Shown: positions 30,769 to 40,194, counted from the stretch's first letter. The stretch: DNA of 64,000 nucleotides from Flavobacteriaceae bacterium (GCA_947453885.1 CANGIF010000002.1:78230-142229), one strand, 5' to 3'. The notes: generated by a model from the letters alone, not told the origin. A program made the numbers and translations.

Positions 30769-31209
30769 TTAATTTTTAAATACTAAATTTTTGGATTTTT
30801 CAAATTCCGAAAGATAGGCAACGCTTTGAACACCAACATTTACATGATTTGACAACATTTCTAATGCTTTTTGTGTTTCTTTAAAAGCCATTTCAGGGTT
30901 ACTGTATGTGCCTAAATCTTTTTGGTTTTGAGTTTGAACATAAAGTACTGTACTACTACCTAAAAGGAACACAATTGAGGCTGCAATTGACCATTTAATT
31001 TTCTTTGAAAAAAGAGTTGGTAATTTAATTTGGCTTGTAAATTCGGTTCTTTTGGAAGCTTCAAAATGATTAAAAAGAGGTTGGTATTCTTTCAAATGCT
31101 GCGCAACATTTGTTGAACTAAAATATCTTTTCAATTCTTGTTCTTCTAAAAGCGTGGTTTGGACTTCAAAATATTTTTCTAAAAGACTTTCGATTCTATT
31201 TAATTCCAT
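30769..31209 (-). CDS. Probable membrane anti-sigma factor
   Basis: 146 residues: a cytoplasmic helical N-terminal part (1-70, MELNRIESLLEKYFEVQTTL), one transmembrane helix (about 73-91) and a short periplasmic tail. This layout, directly after an ECF sigma gene that it overlaps by 14 bases, fits a one-helix anti-sigma factor. It is not of the FecR type, so the sequence alone does not show a conserved zinc-anti-sigma motif. Assignment rests on topology and context. Confidence 0.6.
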   Translation of the reverse strand: MELNRIESLLEKYFEVQTTLLEEQELKRYFSSTNVAQHLKEYQPLFNHFEASKRTEFTSQIKLPTLFSKKIKWSIAASIVFLLGSSTVLYVQTQNQKDLGTYSNPEMAFKETQKALEMLSNHVNVGVQSVAYLSEFEKSKNLVFKN

Positions 31210-31705
31210 GAGTATGGGTTTTTAAACTTGTTTCTCTAATTGTTTTTCTTGCTCTTGACAATGCTACTCTTATGGCTGTTTCATTCATGTTAACCATTTT
31301 TGCTATTTCTTCAAATTCATATTGCTCAACATCTCGTAATTGAATCAAAATTTGTTGCTGTGCTGGTAATGTTTTGATTATTTTTTCAACCCAGCTTAAA
31401 CTGTCTTTGTCTTCAAGTTGTTGTTGCAAACCTGCTGTTCTATCTGTATAGTTACTGTGAACCAATGACAAATTTCCTGCTCTTTTTGATTTCAATTGAT
31501 CCAAACAATAATTTTTAGTCATTGTCATAGCCATTGCTTCAACACTTTTATAAGAGGTTAACTCTTTATTTTTAAGCCAAAGTTTCACCAAAACTTCTTG
31601 AGTAGCATCTTCTGCTTCTTCCATACTTGTTAATAATCGCTTTGCTAGTCTAAAGACTTTGCTTTGAAAGGGATTAATAAGTTGTATAAATTCAGTTTGG
31701 TTCAT
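31196..31705 (-). CDS. ECF-type RNA polymerase sigma factor
   Basis: About 169 residues. Region 2 has QSKVFRLAKRLLTSMEEAEDATQEVLVKLW (the last part is the region 2.2 core-binding block) and region 4 has LRDVEQYEFEEIAKMVNMNETAIRVALSRARK, the helix-turn-helix for -35 recognition. The ATG at 31705 is preferred over the upstream start of the ORF track because a -7 element lies just before it. It leads the four-gene operon with the anti-sigma-like protein and the two DUF4252 proteins; autoregulation would be usual but is not shown by the sequence. Confidence 0.9.
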   Translation of the reverse strand: MNQTEFIQLINPFQSKVFRLAKRLLTSMEEAEDATQEVLVKLWLKNKELTSYKSVEAMAMTMTKNYCLDQLKSKRAGNLSLVHSNYTDRTAGLQQQLEDKDSLSWVEKIIKTLPAQQQILIQLRDVEQYEFEEIAKMVNMNETAIRVALSRARKTIRETSLKTHTHGIK

Positions 31706-31720
31706 GCTGCATTTGATTGA

Positions 31721-31728
31721 CAAATATA
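31721..31728 (-). promoter_or_regulatory. -7 element for the ECF sigma operon
   Basis: Minus strand TATATTTG, 15 bases before the ATG at 31705. It overlaps the extended ORF of the track, supporting the shorter start. A -33 element is not obvious. Confidence 0.45.
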
Positions 31729-31917
31729 ACTTCAAGACGATGCAACTTTTAATTTGTTACAAACATTATTGTATTAACATTCACAAAATTTGAAAATAAT
31801 AGGAAACAAGTCCTTGTTATACCAATTGCTATTTTTGACACAACAATAAAAATTGAAGATATAGAAATATTTTATTTTAATATGTCTATTTCCTTGTATC
31901 TAAAAGAGAAAAGTAAT

Positions 31918-32622
31918 CTATTTTTTGGAAAGATTTGAAACAATTGAAAGTACAACATAAAGTAAAATTACTAAAGCGAGACCTAAAAATTTCAAAAACA
32001 AAAGTAGTAAAACGGCTATTACAAGAAAAACTAGTTGTAATGCATATTTTTGAAAACTAAAATTTTTAATTTTTAAAGAAAACAATGGGATTTCTGCATT
32101 CATGACAATTGCGCTTAAAAAAGTAAATCCTAGTAATACCCAAAAATTAGTAGCAAAAACAAACCATTCAGGAAGCTCTACTCCTAAATGAAGTAAAGGC
32201 AAACTAAGAATAAACAATGTATTGGCAGGAGTTGGTAATCCAATAAAAGAATCAGATTGGCGTGTGTCAATATTGAAATTTGCCAAACGATAACAAGCAC
32301 CTAAAGTAATGATAAATCCCAAATAAGGTACATATTGACAATGAAAAATAGCATTTTGTTGCAACATTTGATACATAACGAATCCTGGTACAACTCCGCT
32401 AGTAACCATATCTGCCAAAGAATCTAACTGAACACCTAAAGGGCCTGAAACATTGAACTTTCTAGCAAAAAAACCATCAAAAAAATCAAAAAAAATTCCA
32501 AAAGCTACAAATAAAAAGCCCATTTCAAATTGCTTTTCTGCAACAAAAACTAAAGCAATACAGCCGCAAAATAAATTAAGTAACGTGATACTATTAGGAA
32601 TATGAGCCTTGCTAATCATCAT
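31918..32622 (-). CDS. pssA: CDP-diacylglycerol-serine O-phosphatidyltransferase
   Basis: 234 residues, polytopic membrane enzyme that makes phosphatidylserine, the precursor of phosphatidylethanolamine. It has the exact CDP-alcohol phosphotransferase motif D49-G-x2-A-R-x8-G-x3-D-x3-D71 (DGFFARKFNVSGPLGVQLDSLAD). The N-terminal AHIPNSITLLNLFCGCIALV is typical of the membrane-bound (type II) PssA of Bacteroidota. It starts with ATG ATG; the second could also be used. It has its own full promoter. Confidence 0.92.
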   Translation of the reverse strand: MMISKAHIPNSITLLNLFCGCIALVFVAEKQFEMGFLFVAFGIFFDFFDGFFARKFNVSGPLGVQLDSLADMVTSGVVPGFVMYQMLQQNAIFHCQYVPYLGFIITLGACYRLANFNIDTRQSDSFIGLPTPANTLFILSLPLLHLGVELPEWFVFATNFWVLLGFTFLSAIVMNAEIPLFSLKIKNFSFQKYALQLVFLVIAVLLLLFLKFLGLALVILLYVVLSIVSNLSKK

Positions 32623-32647
32623 TTTGGATTTTATTTATAAAAGAGTG

Positions 32648-32675
32648 CAAATTTAGTACAATAAGTTAAAGACAA
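32648..32675 (-). promoter_or_regulatory. Promoter for pssA (TTG-N17-TAAATTTG)
   Basis: Minus strand TTG, 17 bases, TAAATTTG; start codon 26 bases downstream. Matches both parts of the Bacteroidota consensus. Confidence 0.6.
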
Positions 32676-32750
32676 GTACGTTTTTTAAAAGAGATTTCTA
32701 TGATGCCGTTTAAAAAGCAATTAATTTAAATGTTCCTCAATAAAAATCTA

Positions 32751-32758
32751 TATTTTTG
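32751..32758 (+). promoter_or_regulatory. -7 element for the PorV-like gene
   Basis: TATTTTTG fits TAnnTTTG, 41 bases before the TTG start codon. -33 TTG not visible. Confidence 0.45.
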
Positions 32759-32799
32759 ACAAAATTTTCATTAAAAAAAAGAAAATACCTATACTTGTT

Positions 32800-33867
32800 T
32801 TGAGAAAAATCCTTTTGATAGCAGTTATATTTCACTCATTATTTTCCAATGGACAAACTGTTCGGAAATATTCAAATGAATTTATGAATATTGGTGTCGA
32901 TGCTGCAGCTCTTGGAATGGCAAATGCAGTTACAGCTCATTCATCCGATGTAAATTCAGGTTATTGGAATCCTGCTGGATTAATTCAATTAGAAGACAAA
33001 CAAATTGGATTTATGCACGCCAGCTATTTTGCTAATATTGCTCAATACGATTACATTGCATACGCTGCTCCAATTGACAATAGAAGTGCTTGGGGAATGT
33101 CTGCAATTCGGTTTGGTGTTGACAATATATTAAATACTACACAACTTATAGACAGCCAAGGCAACGTAGATTACAATCGTATTAGCCTTTTTTCAGCTGC
33201 TGATTATGGATTTACTTTCTCATATGCTCGAAAATTACCTTTACAAGGATTTCAATACGGGGTAAATGCAAAAGTTATTCGGCGAATTATCGGTAATTTT
33301 GCCAGTTCCTGGGGTTTTGGATTTGACTTTGGACTTCAATTTGAAAGAAACGATTGGAAATTTGGACTTATGCTTCGTGATATTACTACAACTTACAACA
33401 TCTGGAATATAGATGAACAAGAATACAATACTATAAAGGATGCTATTCCGGGTCAAAATCAGGAATTGCCACAAACTACCGAAATTACAGCACCAAAAGC
33501 ACAACTAGGCATGTCAAAAAAAATTGAATTTCACGACGATTATACTCTTTTAGTTGGAGCAAACCTAAACATGCAATTTACCAGAACAAACGCTATTTTG
33601 TCTAGCGATGCTGTTAGTATTGAACCAGCTTTGGGACTTGAAGGTGGCTATGCTAGCTTGGTTTTTTTACGATTAGGAGTAGGCAATTTTCAAAACGTAG
33701 TGCAAATCGATAATACCAAAAAAGTGGGATTTCAACCCAATATGGGATTAGGATTTCAATACAAAGGTGTTCATGTTGATTATGCTTTGACAAACATTGG
33801 AAATCAAGGTGCAGCACTTTACTCTAACATTTTTTCACTTAAAGTGGATTTAGGAATATTCAAATAG
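32800..33867 (+). CDS. PorV/PorQ family outer-membrane protein
   Basis: 355 residues, signal peptide ending near FSNGQ, then NIGVDAAALGMANAVTAHSSDVNSGYWNPAGL, the characteristic FadL-like N-terminal block of PorV (LptO) and its paralogues, and barrel strands to the end (FSLKVDLGIFK). PorV shuttles cargo of the type IX secretion system at the outer membrane; paralogues called PorV2 exist beside it. Which one this is cannot be said without comparison. The start codon is TTG, since no in-frame ATG precedes the signal peptide. It precedes a DUF4105 gene by 8 bases. Confidence 0.8.
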   Translation: MRKILLIAVIFHSLFSNGQTVRKYSNEFMNIGVDAAALGMANAVTAHSSDVNSGYWNPAGLIQLEDKQIGFMHASYFANIAQYDYIAYAAPIDNRSAWGMSAIRFGVDNILNTTQLIDSQGNVDYNRISLFSAADYGFTFSYARKLPLQGFQYGVNAKVIRRIIGNFASSWGFGFDFGLQFERNDWKFGLMLRDITTTYNIWNIDEQEYNTIKDAIPGQNQELPQTTEITAPKAQLGMSKKIEFHDDYTLLVGANLNMQFTRTNAILSSDAVSIEPALGLEGGYASLVFLRLGVGNFQNVVQIDNTKKVGFQPNMGLGFQYKGVHVDYALTNIGNQGAALYSNIFSLKVDLGIFK

Positions 33868-33875
33868 CAAAATGT

Positions 33876-34991
33876 ATGTTTAAAAAATTACTTTATTGCC
33901 TTATTTTAGGAATTATTTTATTGAAATCTAGTGTTTTTGGTCAAAATACTACACTTTCTAATCAATCCAAAATAAGTATTATAACATGTGGGAGTGGAAA
34001 CGAATTGTATTCTATTTATGGACATACTGCAATTAGAGTTCAAGATACTAAAAACAACTTAGACGTAGTTTTTAATTACGGTACTTTTGATTTTAGAACT
34101 GAAAATTTTTACATGAAATTTGTAAAAGGGGATTTGCAATATTTTGTTTCAGCAAGCTCATTTGCTGATTTTATGTCGGAATATATTTTTGAAAACAGAG
34201 AAGTATCTGAACAAAATTTAATCCTTACAACCGAACAAAAACAAAAAATTTATGATGAATTGGTAACTTCTTTGTTTTCTGATGACAAATTTTATACTTA
34301 TAAATTTATCGACAAAAACTGTACAACCATGGTTATGGATAAAGTAAACAGTTTGTATGGATCCGCTTTGGTTAAAAAAAATACAACATCAAATTGTAGT
34401 TATCGAGCAGTTTTGTATCCGTATTTAAAAAATCATTTTTTTGAAAATTTAGGTATAAACATAATGTTTGGATATAAAACGGATCAATTAGCAACTAAAT
34501 TATTTTTACCAATTGAATTACTAGAGAGTTTAAAAACAACAAAATTCAAAAAGCAACATATAACAGAACCGGTAACAATTTTAAACCCAAAATCAAAAAA
34601 TTCAACTTCTTTTGTATGGTGGAATTCTATTTATGCATTTTGTTTGGTACTACTCCTTTTAAATATTTTTCAAAAAAAAGTAATAATTATTGCTTATTTT
34701 TTCCTTTTTGGTAGTTTAGGTTTGTTTTTGTCTTGGGTAGGCTTTTATTCATTTCATCATGAAATAGCTCAAAATTATAATGTTTTACTTTTTAATCCTT
34801 CTTTATTAGTTTTACTGTTCATGTTGGCATTAAAAAAGCAAAAAGTAGTTCTAAACTTAATCTATTTGAATTGGATTTGTTTAGCTATTTACACTGTCTT
34901 TCTTTGTAACAAGCCTGATTTTTTAATGATGCTTCCGCTTATAATAACTTCTTCCCTATTTTTAAAAAAATTATTGCCCTCTGAAAAATAA
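33876..34991 (+). CDS. DUF4105 membrane protein
   Basis: 371 residues with a signal peptide, then a periplasmic DUF4105 domain (about 30-240) with LYSIYGHTAIRV, FNYGTFDFRTENFYMKF and DKNCTTMVMD. The conserved His and Cys in GHTAIRV and DKNC recall a papain/NlpC-like peptidase arrangement, so a hydrolase role is possible but unproved. The C-terminal 120 residues have five hydrophobic helices. Its last 21 bases overlap the convergent glycosyltransferase gene on the other strand. Confidence 0.75.
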   Translation: MFKKLLYCLILGIILLKSSVFGQNTTLSNQSKISIITCGSGNELYSIYGHTAIRVQDTKNNLDVVFNYGTFDFRTENFYMKFVKGDLQYFVSASSFADFMSEYIFENREVSEQNLILTTEQKQKIYDELVTSLFSDDKFYTYKFIDKNCTTMVMDKVNSLYGSALVKKNTTSNCSYRAVLYPYLKNHFFENLGINIMFGYKTDQLATKLFLPIELLESLKTTKFKKQHITEPVTILNPKSKNSTSFVWWNSIYAFCLVLLLLNIFQKKVIIIAYFFLFGSLGLFLSWVGFYSFHHEIAQNYNVLLFNPSLLVLLFMLALKKQKVVLNLIYLNWICLAIYTVFLCNKPDFLMMLPLIITSSLFLKKLLPSEK

Positions 34992-36365
34992 AACCGTACT
35001 AAGCGTTTTTATGCAAATGTTGATATCTAAAAATATACTTCGGTGTTTGATGTAATATAAATCGTATTGCAATTTAATCAAACTATCTTCAATTGATTCT
35101 CCGTAAGAAAAATTTACTTGAGCCCACCCTGTCAAACCCGGTTTTATTACATGTCTGGTTTCGTAAAAGGGCATTTCTTTTGATATTGCAGCAACAATAA
35201 TTGGTCGTTCTGGTCGTGGACCAATAACCGCCATTTCTCCTTTTAATACATTAATAAATTGTGGTAACTCATCTATTCGTGTTTTTCTTAAAAATTTTCC
35301 AAAAGGTGTAATTCTATGATCATTTACAGCTGCAAAAACTGCTTTATCACTTTCAGCATTGACAATCATAGTGCGAAGTTTTAATATTTTAAAAACGGTT
35401 CCATTTTTACCAACACGCTCTTGTGTATAAAACATTGGTCCTTCATTCCAAAGTAAATTGAATATAAATAACAATGGTAGCAAACCTAAACCGAGCAATA
35501 AACCCAATAACGAAATAGCAATTTCTAACACTTTTACTACTAATAAATAAAGTCTGTTTTGATTGCTTCTGCTAAAAGGAAAATAACGGTAAAAATCACT
35601 TGCTAAATACTGAACTGGAATTCGTTGTGTTATGCTTTCGTAAACATGTGAATATTCTCGAATACTGAAACCTTTTTCAAGTAGTTCAATCAATTGGTTA
35701 TATAAAACAACCGTAATGCTGTTCGTGTTTTGAGTAGCAACAACAATTTCTGAAATTTGATTTTGAGTGACAAAATGTTGCAATTGATCTATTGCTATTG
35801 ATTTTCTAAATTCAGTAAAAGCAACATTTTCTAAATCTGCATTTACTTGAACAACTGCTACTACTTTATAATGTGGATCAACAATTTCAAGCCCTAGAAT
35901 TTGTTCTTTAACATTTTCGCTATCTACAATTAAAACTACTTTTTTTTGAAAACGATGAGAAGCAAAAAGCTTTAAATACACATAACGCCAAATGAATAAT
36001 GCAATCAAAATAGCTAAAAAGAAAAACAAAATTTGAATTCGTTTTTTGGGTAAAAGCGGTGTGTAAATTGGAGTTAACAAATACGTCAAAACTGTAATAG
36101 CAACTGTTAAAACAATGCTCTTTATCATTTGACTTTCTGTACTGGCTACTTGAAGATTGTACATTTCAAATATGGTTCCGAAAATCATTAAATACAAACT
36201 TAACACAACTGTCCAATAATAATTGGCTGGAGCAATGTAAAAATAATCGAATTTGAAAACAATTCCCACCAAATATAAAGCCGAAAGCACAGAAAACACA
36301 TCGAAAATGCGCAACAATACTTTGCGTTCGGAAATTTCAAAATGAATTTTTTTCTTTGAAAGCAC
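34971..36365 (-). CDS. Polyprenyl-phosphate sugar-1-phosphate transferase (priming glycosyltransferase)
   Basis: 464 residues of the PHPT family (WcaJ/WbaP-like). It transfers a sugar-1-phosphate, often glucose or galactose type, from a UDP-sugar to undecaprenyl phosphate and so starts repeat-unit synthesis. Four or five N-terminal transmembrane helices and a CoA-binding-like middle precede the catalytic domain with RTRIDELPQFINVLKGEMAV (as LRKTRIDELPQF) and GPRPERP. Start is GTG at 36365: the ORF contains no earlier start and the first internal ATG would remove two membrane helices. It is the last gene of the polysaccharide set, with its end overlapping the convergent DUF4105 gene. The sugar specificity is not predictable here. 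Confidence 0.9.
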   Translation of the reverse strand: MLSKKKIHFEISERKVLLRIFDVFSVLSALYLVGIVFKFDYFYIAPANYYWTVVLSLYLMIFGTIFEMYNLQVASTESQMIKSIVLTVAITVLTYLLTPIYTPLLPKKRIQILFFFLAILIALFIWRYVYLKLFASHRFQKKVVLIVDSENVKEQILGLEIVDPHYKVVAVVQVNADLENVAFTEFRKSIAIDQLQHFVTQNQISEIVVATQNTNSITVVLYNQLIELLEKGFSIREYSHVYESITQRIPVQYLASDFYRYFPFSRSNQNRLYLLVVKVLEIAISLLGLLLGLGLLPLLFIFNLLWNEGPMFYTQERVGKNGTVFKILKLRTMIVNAESDKAVFAAVNDHRITPFGKFLRKTRIDELPQFINVLKGEMAVIGPRPERPIIVAAISKEMPFYETRHVIKPGLTGWAQVNFSYGESIEDSLIKLQYDLYYIKHRSIFLDINICIKTLSTVLFFRGQ

Positions 36366-36407
36366 AACTAAATATATTTAGGCGAAAGTTAAGTAAAATT
36401 TTAACAT

Positions 36408-37421
36408 CTACTCGTTAATTAATTGTAACCATTTTGATTTTATTCCATTCCAATCCATATTTTCGACGCTATTGCGAGCGTTATGAACTATTTGAATTGT
36501 TTTTTCAGGATCAGTAACTATCTTTTCTATGGCCTGAATCATAGCGGTTGCATCATTGTCGTCAACTAAATAGGCCGTTTCGTTATTTTCAATTAAATAG
36601 GGGATTCCGCCAACATTTGTTGAAATAATGGGCAAACCTAGCGCCATTGCTTCCATAACACTAACGGGAGTGTTGTCAAAATGGGTAGTATTTAAAAAAA
36701 TGTCAAAATCTATAGCCTTTTCGGTCCACTCTTTTTTTGATAGTTTACCTGTAAATTGTACCGTTAGCTGTTCTTGTAATACATAGTCTTTGACTTTTTG
36801 TAAAGTTCCGTCAACATCTGGTCCAACCATGCAAAGGATGGCTTCAGGGTAGTTTGCTTTTATTTTTTTAAAAACATGAACCGCTAAAATAGGATTGTAA
36901 ATTGCTGCAAAAGCACGAACCCATAACAGTTTAGGACTAAATGATACACGGTCTTTAAACTCATACTTGTCCAGCTCTAAAACATTGGGTAGGAAACAAA
37001 CATTCTGGTACCCTTTTTTTTGAAATTCATGAAGCAAATAGCGGGATGGTGCACAATTTATTTTCGCGTGATTAAAAAGCAAAGCTGACCATTTTCTACT
37101 TTTTTCCAACCGTTGTGGTAAATTACCTCCATGTAAAATAGGAATATAAGGCAGTTTAAAAAAACGAGCCATTTGAGAAACTGTAACAGCATACCAAAAA
37201 TTTGAAGTGCTGTAAACATCAATCAAAATCAAATCAATTGTACTACGGAGTTGAAAAGTTGTTACCATCATGTCCAAAAGTCTGCGTACTTTATTGTGTT
37301 TTGAAGAAGCATAAAAAACCGTAAACCCTTCTTTTTGAAGTAACGAACCTAAAGTATCAATGGTCGTTTGATTGGTAGTTCTACCAGAAAGTTTGTTACC
37401 TATGTACAGGATCTTCTTCAT
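36408..37421 (-). CDS. Glycosyltransferase family 4
   Basis: About 337 residues with two Rossmann-like halves. ISMKKILYIGNKLSGRTTNQT starts the N-domain at the real start (ATG 37421; the ORF-track start is inside the ligase gene). The retaining GT-B signature is TTHFDNTPVSVMEAMALGLPI with the E-x7-E pair near the C-terminus. It overlaps the 3' end of the O-antigen ligase-like gene by 26 bases, so the two are translationally coupled. Donor and acceptor sugars are unknown. Confidence 0.85.
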   Translation of the reverse strand: MKKILYIGNKLSGRTTNQTTIDTLGSLLQKEGFTVFYASSKHNKVRRLLDMMVTTFQLRSTIDLILIDVYSTSNFWYAVTVSQMARFFKLPYIPILHGGNLPQRLEKSRKWSALLFNHAKINCAPSRYLLHEFQKKGYQNVCFLPNVLELDKYEFKDRVSFSPKLLWVRAFAAIYNPILAVHVFKKIKANYPEAILCMVGPDVDGTLQKVKDYVLQEQLTVQFTGKLSKKEWTEKAIDFDIFLNTTHFDNTPVSVMEAMALGLPIISTNVGGIPYLIENNETAYLVDDNDATAMIQAIEKIVTDPEKTIQIVHNARNSVENMDWNGIKSKWLQLINE

Positions 37422-38736
37422 TGAAATCGATTTTAAGTAAAGCCAAAGCATAAATAAACGAGGGCGCAGCCGTTCGCATGGCGGCATGGTTTATAGTAAG
37501 CAACCAAAAAATAAAAAACGAAAGCAAATACAATTGGTTGGGATTTTGAATAGAATACAACAAAGGTGTCAGTATCAAAATTAATAATGCGGCAATTCCA
37601 AATGCACCATGCTCGGCCAACATTCTCGTTATTTCATCGTGAGAAGCCATGTGCTCGCCATAAAGTTCCTCTCTTATCTCCGCCCCTTTTGCTACGCCAA
37701 CTCCAAAGATGGGATTTTCTAAAAACATGGTCATTTCGCTTTTTGCCAATTCTTCTCTACCCGTAAATGTATCGCTTTTTTTCCTTCCTAAAGCATCTTC
37801 GTTGGCATATCTCTTATTGATTAAACCGCCTGTTTGTAAAGAGGAATACATCCAAACTCCAGAGGCCAACACAAAAAACAATCCCGTTAAAAAAACCATT
37901 TTAAGTCGGTTTTGACCTTGACTGTTCCAAAAAACGGTGGCTATAAAAATCAAAACCATTAGAAATCCAGTCAACATACCTCCTCTAGAAAAGGTGATTA
38001 AACCCCTGTAGGCTATGAAAACGGATACTAAACTATAAACCAAAATAGTTAGCTTATTTTTTCCGTCAACTATAATTTTGGAAAAGAAAATAAACATACC
38101 CAATCCAAAAATGGTTGCCACTTGATTGGGGCCGAAACCTCCAGATAAATCCGAATTTGAGCCCGTGTTTTTAAGCACATCACTTATTTTTTCGGTGTAA
38201 AAAGTAACGTAAACCGCACAGGAAATTATGGGAAGTCCTAAAAACAACAATGCTTTATTAAAAATAGAAAAGGGTACTTTCCTGTTGTATGTATAAATTG
38301 TTGCAATTGCTAAACTTACGGGACCTGAAATGTTAAAAGCGATTGTTTTTCTAATATCGGTGGTACTGTTTAAGGTTTCGGTTGCCAAAAGTATTCCCGG
38401 AATTAAAAGCAAAATAAAAATCCAATAACTTATTGATTTTTTTGAAAAACTATGGTACAACATGCCAATTACGGAAAACAATATAAGCTCGTATTTTGCA
38501 AATTCATAAAACAAAATACCTTTTGTCATCCGTATCAATACTTCGCTACCAACAATATAGGCACAGGCTATTAGTGCCACATTGTTTTTATTTTGGTTTT
38601 TAAGTATGTAAATTAAACAAGTAATAAACGTTAAATAGGTATAGCCAATGGACAAAAAAGGAAACCATAACAACAGCAAGCCCAACAGTATGTGCAACAA
38701 AATTAGCAGTAAAAAAGAAATGTTTTTTTTAATCAT
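37396..38736 (-). CDS. O-antigen ligase/polymerase-like membrane protein
   Basis: About 446 residues with some 11 hydrophobic helices. The periplasmic loop with RGGMLTGFLMVL and a later FGVGVAKGAEIREELYGE...SHDEITRMLAEHGAFG is the WaaL/Wzy pattern (O-antigen ligase superfamily, PF04932). It could polymerise repeat units (Wzy) or ligate a finished glycan (WaaL); sequence alone does not separate them. Start at ATG 38736 is preferred over the TTG of the track. It sits between the accessory RCC1-like gene and a GT4. Confidence 0.85.
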   Translation of the reverse strand: MIKKNISFLLLILLHILLGLLLLWFPFLSIGYTYLTFITCLIYILKNQNKNNVALIACAYIVGSEVLIRMTKGILFYEFAKYELILFSVIGMLYHSFSKKSISYWIFILLLIPGILLATETLNSTTDIRKTIAFNISGPVSLAIATIYTYNRKVPFSIFNKALLFLGLPIISCAVYVTFYTEKISDVLKNTGSNSDLSGGFGPNQVATIFGLGMFIFFSKIIVDGKNKLTILVYSLVSVFIAYRGLITFSRGGMLTGFLMVLIFIATVFWNSQGQNRLKMVFLTGLFFVLASGVWMYSSLQTGGLINKRYANEDALGRKKSDTFTGREELAKSEMTMFLENPIFGVGVAKGAEIREELYGEHMASHDEITRMLAEHGAFGIAALLILILTPLLYSIQNPNQLYLLSFFIFWLLTINHAAMRTAAPSFIYALALLKIDFNEEDPVHR

Positions 38737-38755
38737 TTGTTTTACAACTACCAAA

Positions 38756-40147
38756 CTAGTCGATACAAAGTTTTTGAATTTGTTTGTAATCTTGGTTGCT
38801 CACTGTTAGATAATAAACACCTTTTGAAAAAGTAGCCGTGGCAATGGTTACATTGTTTTGGGCTGAGTAGGATTGAGAAAAAACAGTTTTACCCAAACCA
38901 TCCGAAATACTAACCTGAAAAGGGCTAGGAGTTTCGGTAAAAGTTAAAGTGATTTGGTCTTTGGCAGGATTAGGAAACACCACCACAGAAGCTTTGTCTA
39001 CAAACGGAGTATCTGTTAAAGAAACAGGACATTCAATAGCTGTCGGCACATATTCATCAAAACTTGTTCCGTCGCCCAATGCTCCATTGCCATTGTAACC
39101 CCAAGCCCAAAGACTACCGTCTGTTTTCAATGCAAGTGTATGCCATAAACCTGCACTTACACTTTGCCAATTGGTAGCAGTACCTATTGTTGTAGGTACA
39201 TTTTTATTTACAGTTGTACCATCTCCTAATTGTCCAAAATTATTTAATCCACAAGCCCAAAGCGTACTATCTGTTTTCAGTGCTAATGTATGAGCATTAT
39301 TTGATATAACACTATGCCAATTGGTAGCTATTCCTATTTGTGTTGGCACATTTCTAACTATGTTCGTTCCATCACCTAATTGCCCAAAATCATTAGATCC
39401 CCAACTCCAAAAAGAGTTATTTGTTTTTATAGCAATTGAATGAACGCTTCCCGCACTTATACTTTGCCAGTTCGTAGCAGTTCCTATTTGTGTGGGTACA
39501 TGTTTATCTATTGTTGTGCCGTCTCCTAATTGTCCATAATTATTTGATCCCCATGACCAAAGAGTGCCGTCGGTTTTTATAGCTAAATTATGAGAATATC
39601 CAGAAGTTATACTTTGCCAATTAGTAGCTGTTCCTATTTGTGTGGGTACATTTTTATTTGTCGTTGTTCCATCGCCTAAATTCCCGTATGAATTATCTCC
39701 CCAAGCCCAAAGTGTTCCGTCAGTTTTTATAGCAACTGAGAAATTTTCTCCAGTACGTATACTTTTCCAATTGGTAGCTGTACCAATTTGTGAAGGAAAT
39801 AATTTGTATATAGTCGTTCCATTTCCTAATTGACCATATTGATTTTTACCCCATGCCCAAAGGGTGCCGTCTGATTTTATAGCAACTGAATGACCGCTTC
39901 CTGCACTTATACTTTGCCAATTTGTAGCAGTACCTATTTGTGTGGGCACATTTTTATTTGTCGTTGTTCCATCGCCTAAATTCCCATTTGAATTATCTCC
40001 CCAAGCCCAAAGAGTGCCATCGGCTTTTATGGCTATTGAATAATCAAAACCTGCGGCAATTTTTGTAAAACATTGCGCTGAGAGTGCATGGTTGGTTAGT
40101 AGTAAAAAGAATAAAGCAATTGTTTTGAGGTAGTGTAGTGTTTTCAT
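38756..40147 (-). CDS. Secreted RCC1-like repeat protein with type IX sorting domain
   Basis: About 463 residues: signal peptide (cleaved near ALSAQ), then seven RCC1-type repeats of 50 residues (150 bp) with the core [20 protein letters not shown], which should form a seven-bladed propeller, then a C-terminal type A T9SS sorting domain ([16 protein letters not shown] ... [14 protein letters not shown]). It is predicted to be exported by T9SS and anchored or released at the surface. The first and third repeats are almost identical over 300-base-offset DNA (39961 versus 39661), a sign of recent duplication. Start at ATG 40147 is preferred since it begins a clean signal peptide. Ligand is unknown; it is a single cargo gene inside a glycan locus. 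Confidence 0.88.
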   Translation of the reverse strand: MKTLHYLKTIALFFLLLTNHALSAQCFTKIAAGFDYSIAIKADGTLWAWGDNSNGNLGDGTTTNKNVPTQIGTATNWQSISAGSGHSVAIKSDGTLWAWGKNQYGQLGNGTTIYKLFPSQIGTATNWKSIRTGENFSVAIKTDGTLWAWGDNSYGNLGDGTTTNKNVPTQIGTATNWQSITSGYSHNLAIKTDGTLWSWGSNNYGQLGDGTTIDKHVPTQIGTATNWQSISAGSVHSIAIKTNNSFWSWGSNDFGQLGDGTNIVRNVPTQIGIATNWHSVISNNAHTLALKTDSTLWACGLNNFGQLGDGTTVNKNVPTTIGTATNWQSVSAGLWHTLALKTDGSLWAWGYNGNGALGDGTSFDEYVPTAIECPVSLTDTPFVDKASVVVFPNPAKDQITLTFTETPSPFQVSISDGLGKTVFSQSYSAQNNVTIATATFSKGVYYLTVSNQDYKQIQKLCID

Positions 40148-40175
40148 AAATTGTTTGTTTTTTCCCTTCCCCAAG

Positions 40176-40194
40176 CCCTCCCCTTCGGGGAGGG
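40176..40194. repeat. GC-rich 8-bp inverted repeat (REP-like hairpin)
   Basis: CCCTCCCC-TTC-GGGGAGGG forms a perfect 8-bp stem with a 3-base loop, in an otherwise very AT-rich region and between two genes of the accessory block. The flanks (CCCTTCCCCAAG) continue the G/C run. On the minus strand it could act as a terminator for the DUF6261 gene, but it lacks a direct U tract. I recall that similar hairpins occur repeatedly in Bacteroidota genomes; this needs a search. Confidence 0.6.
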
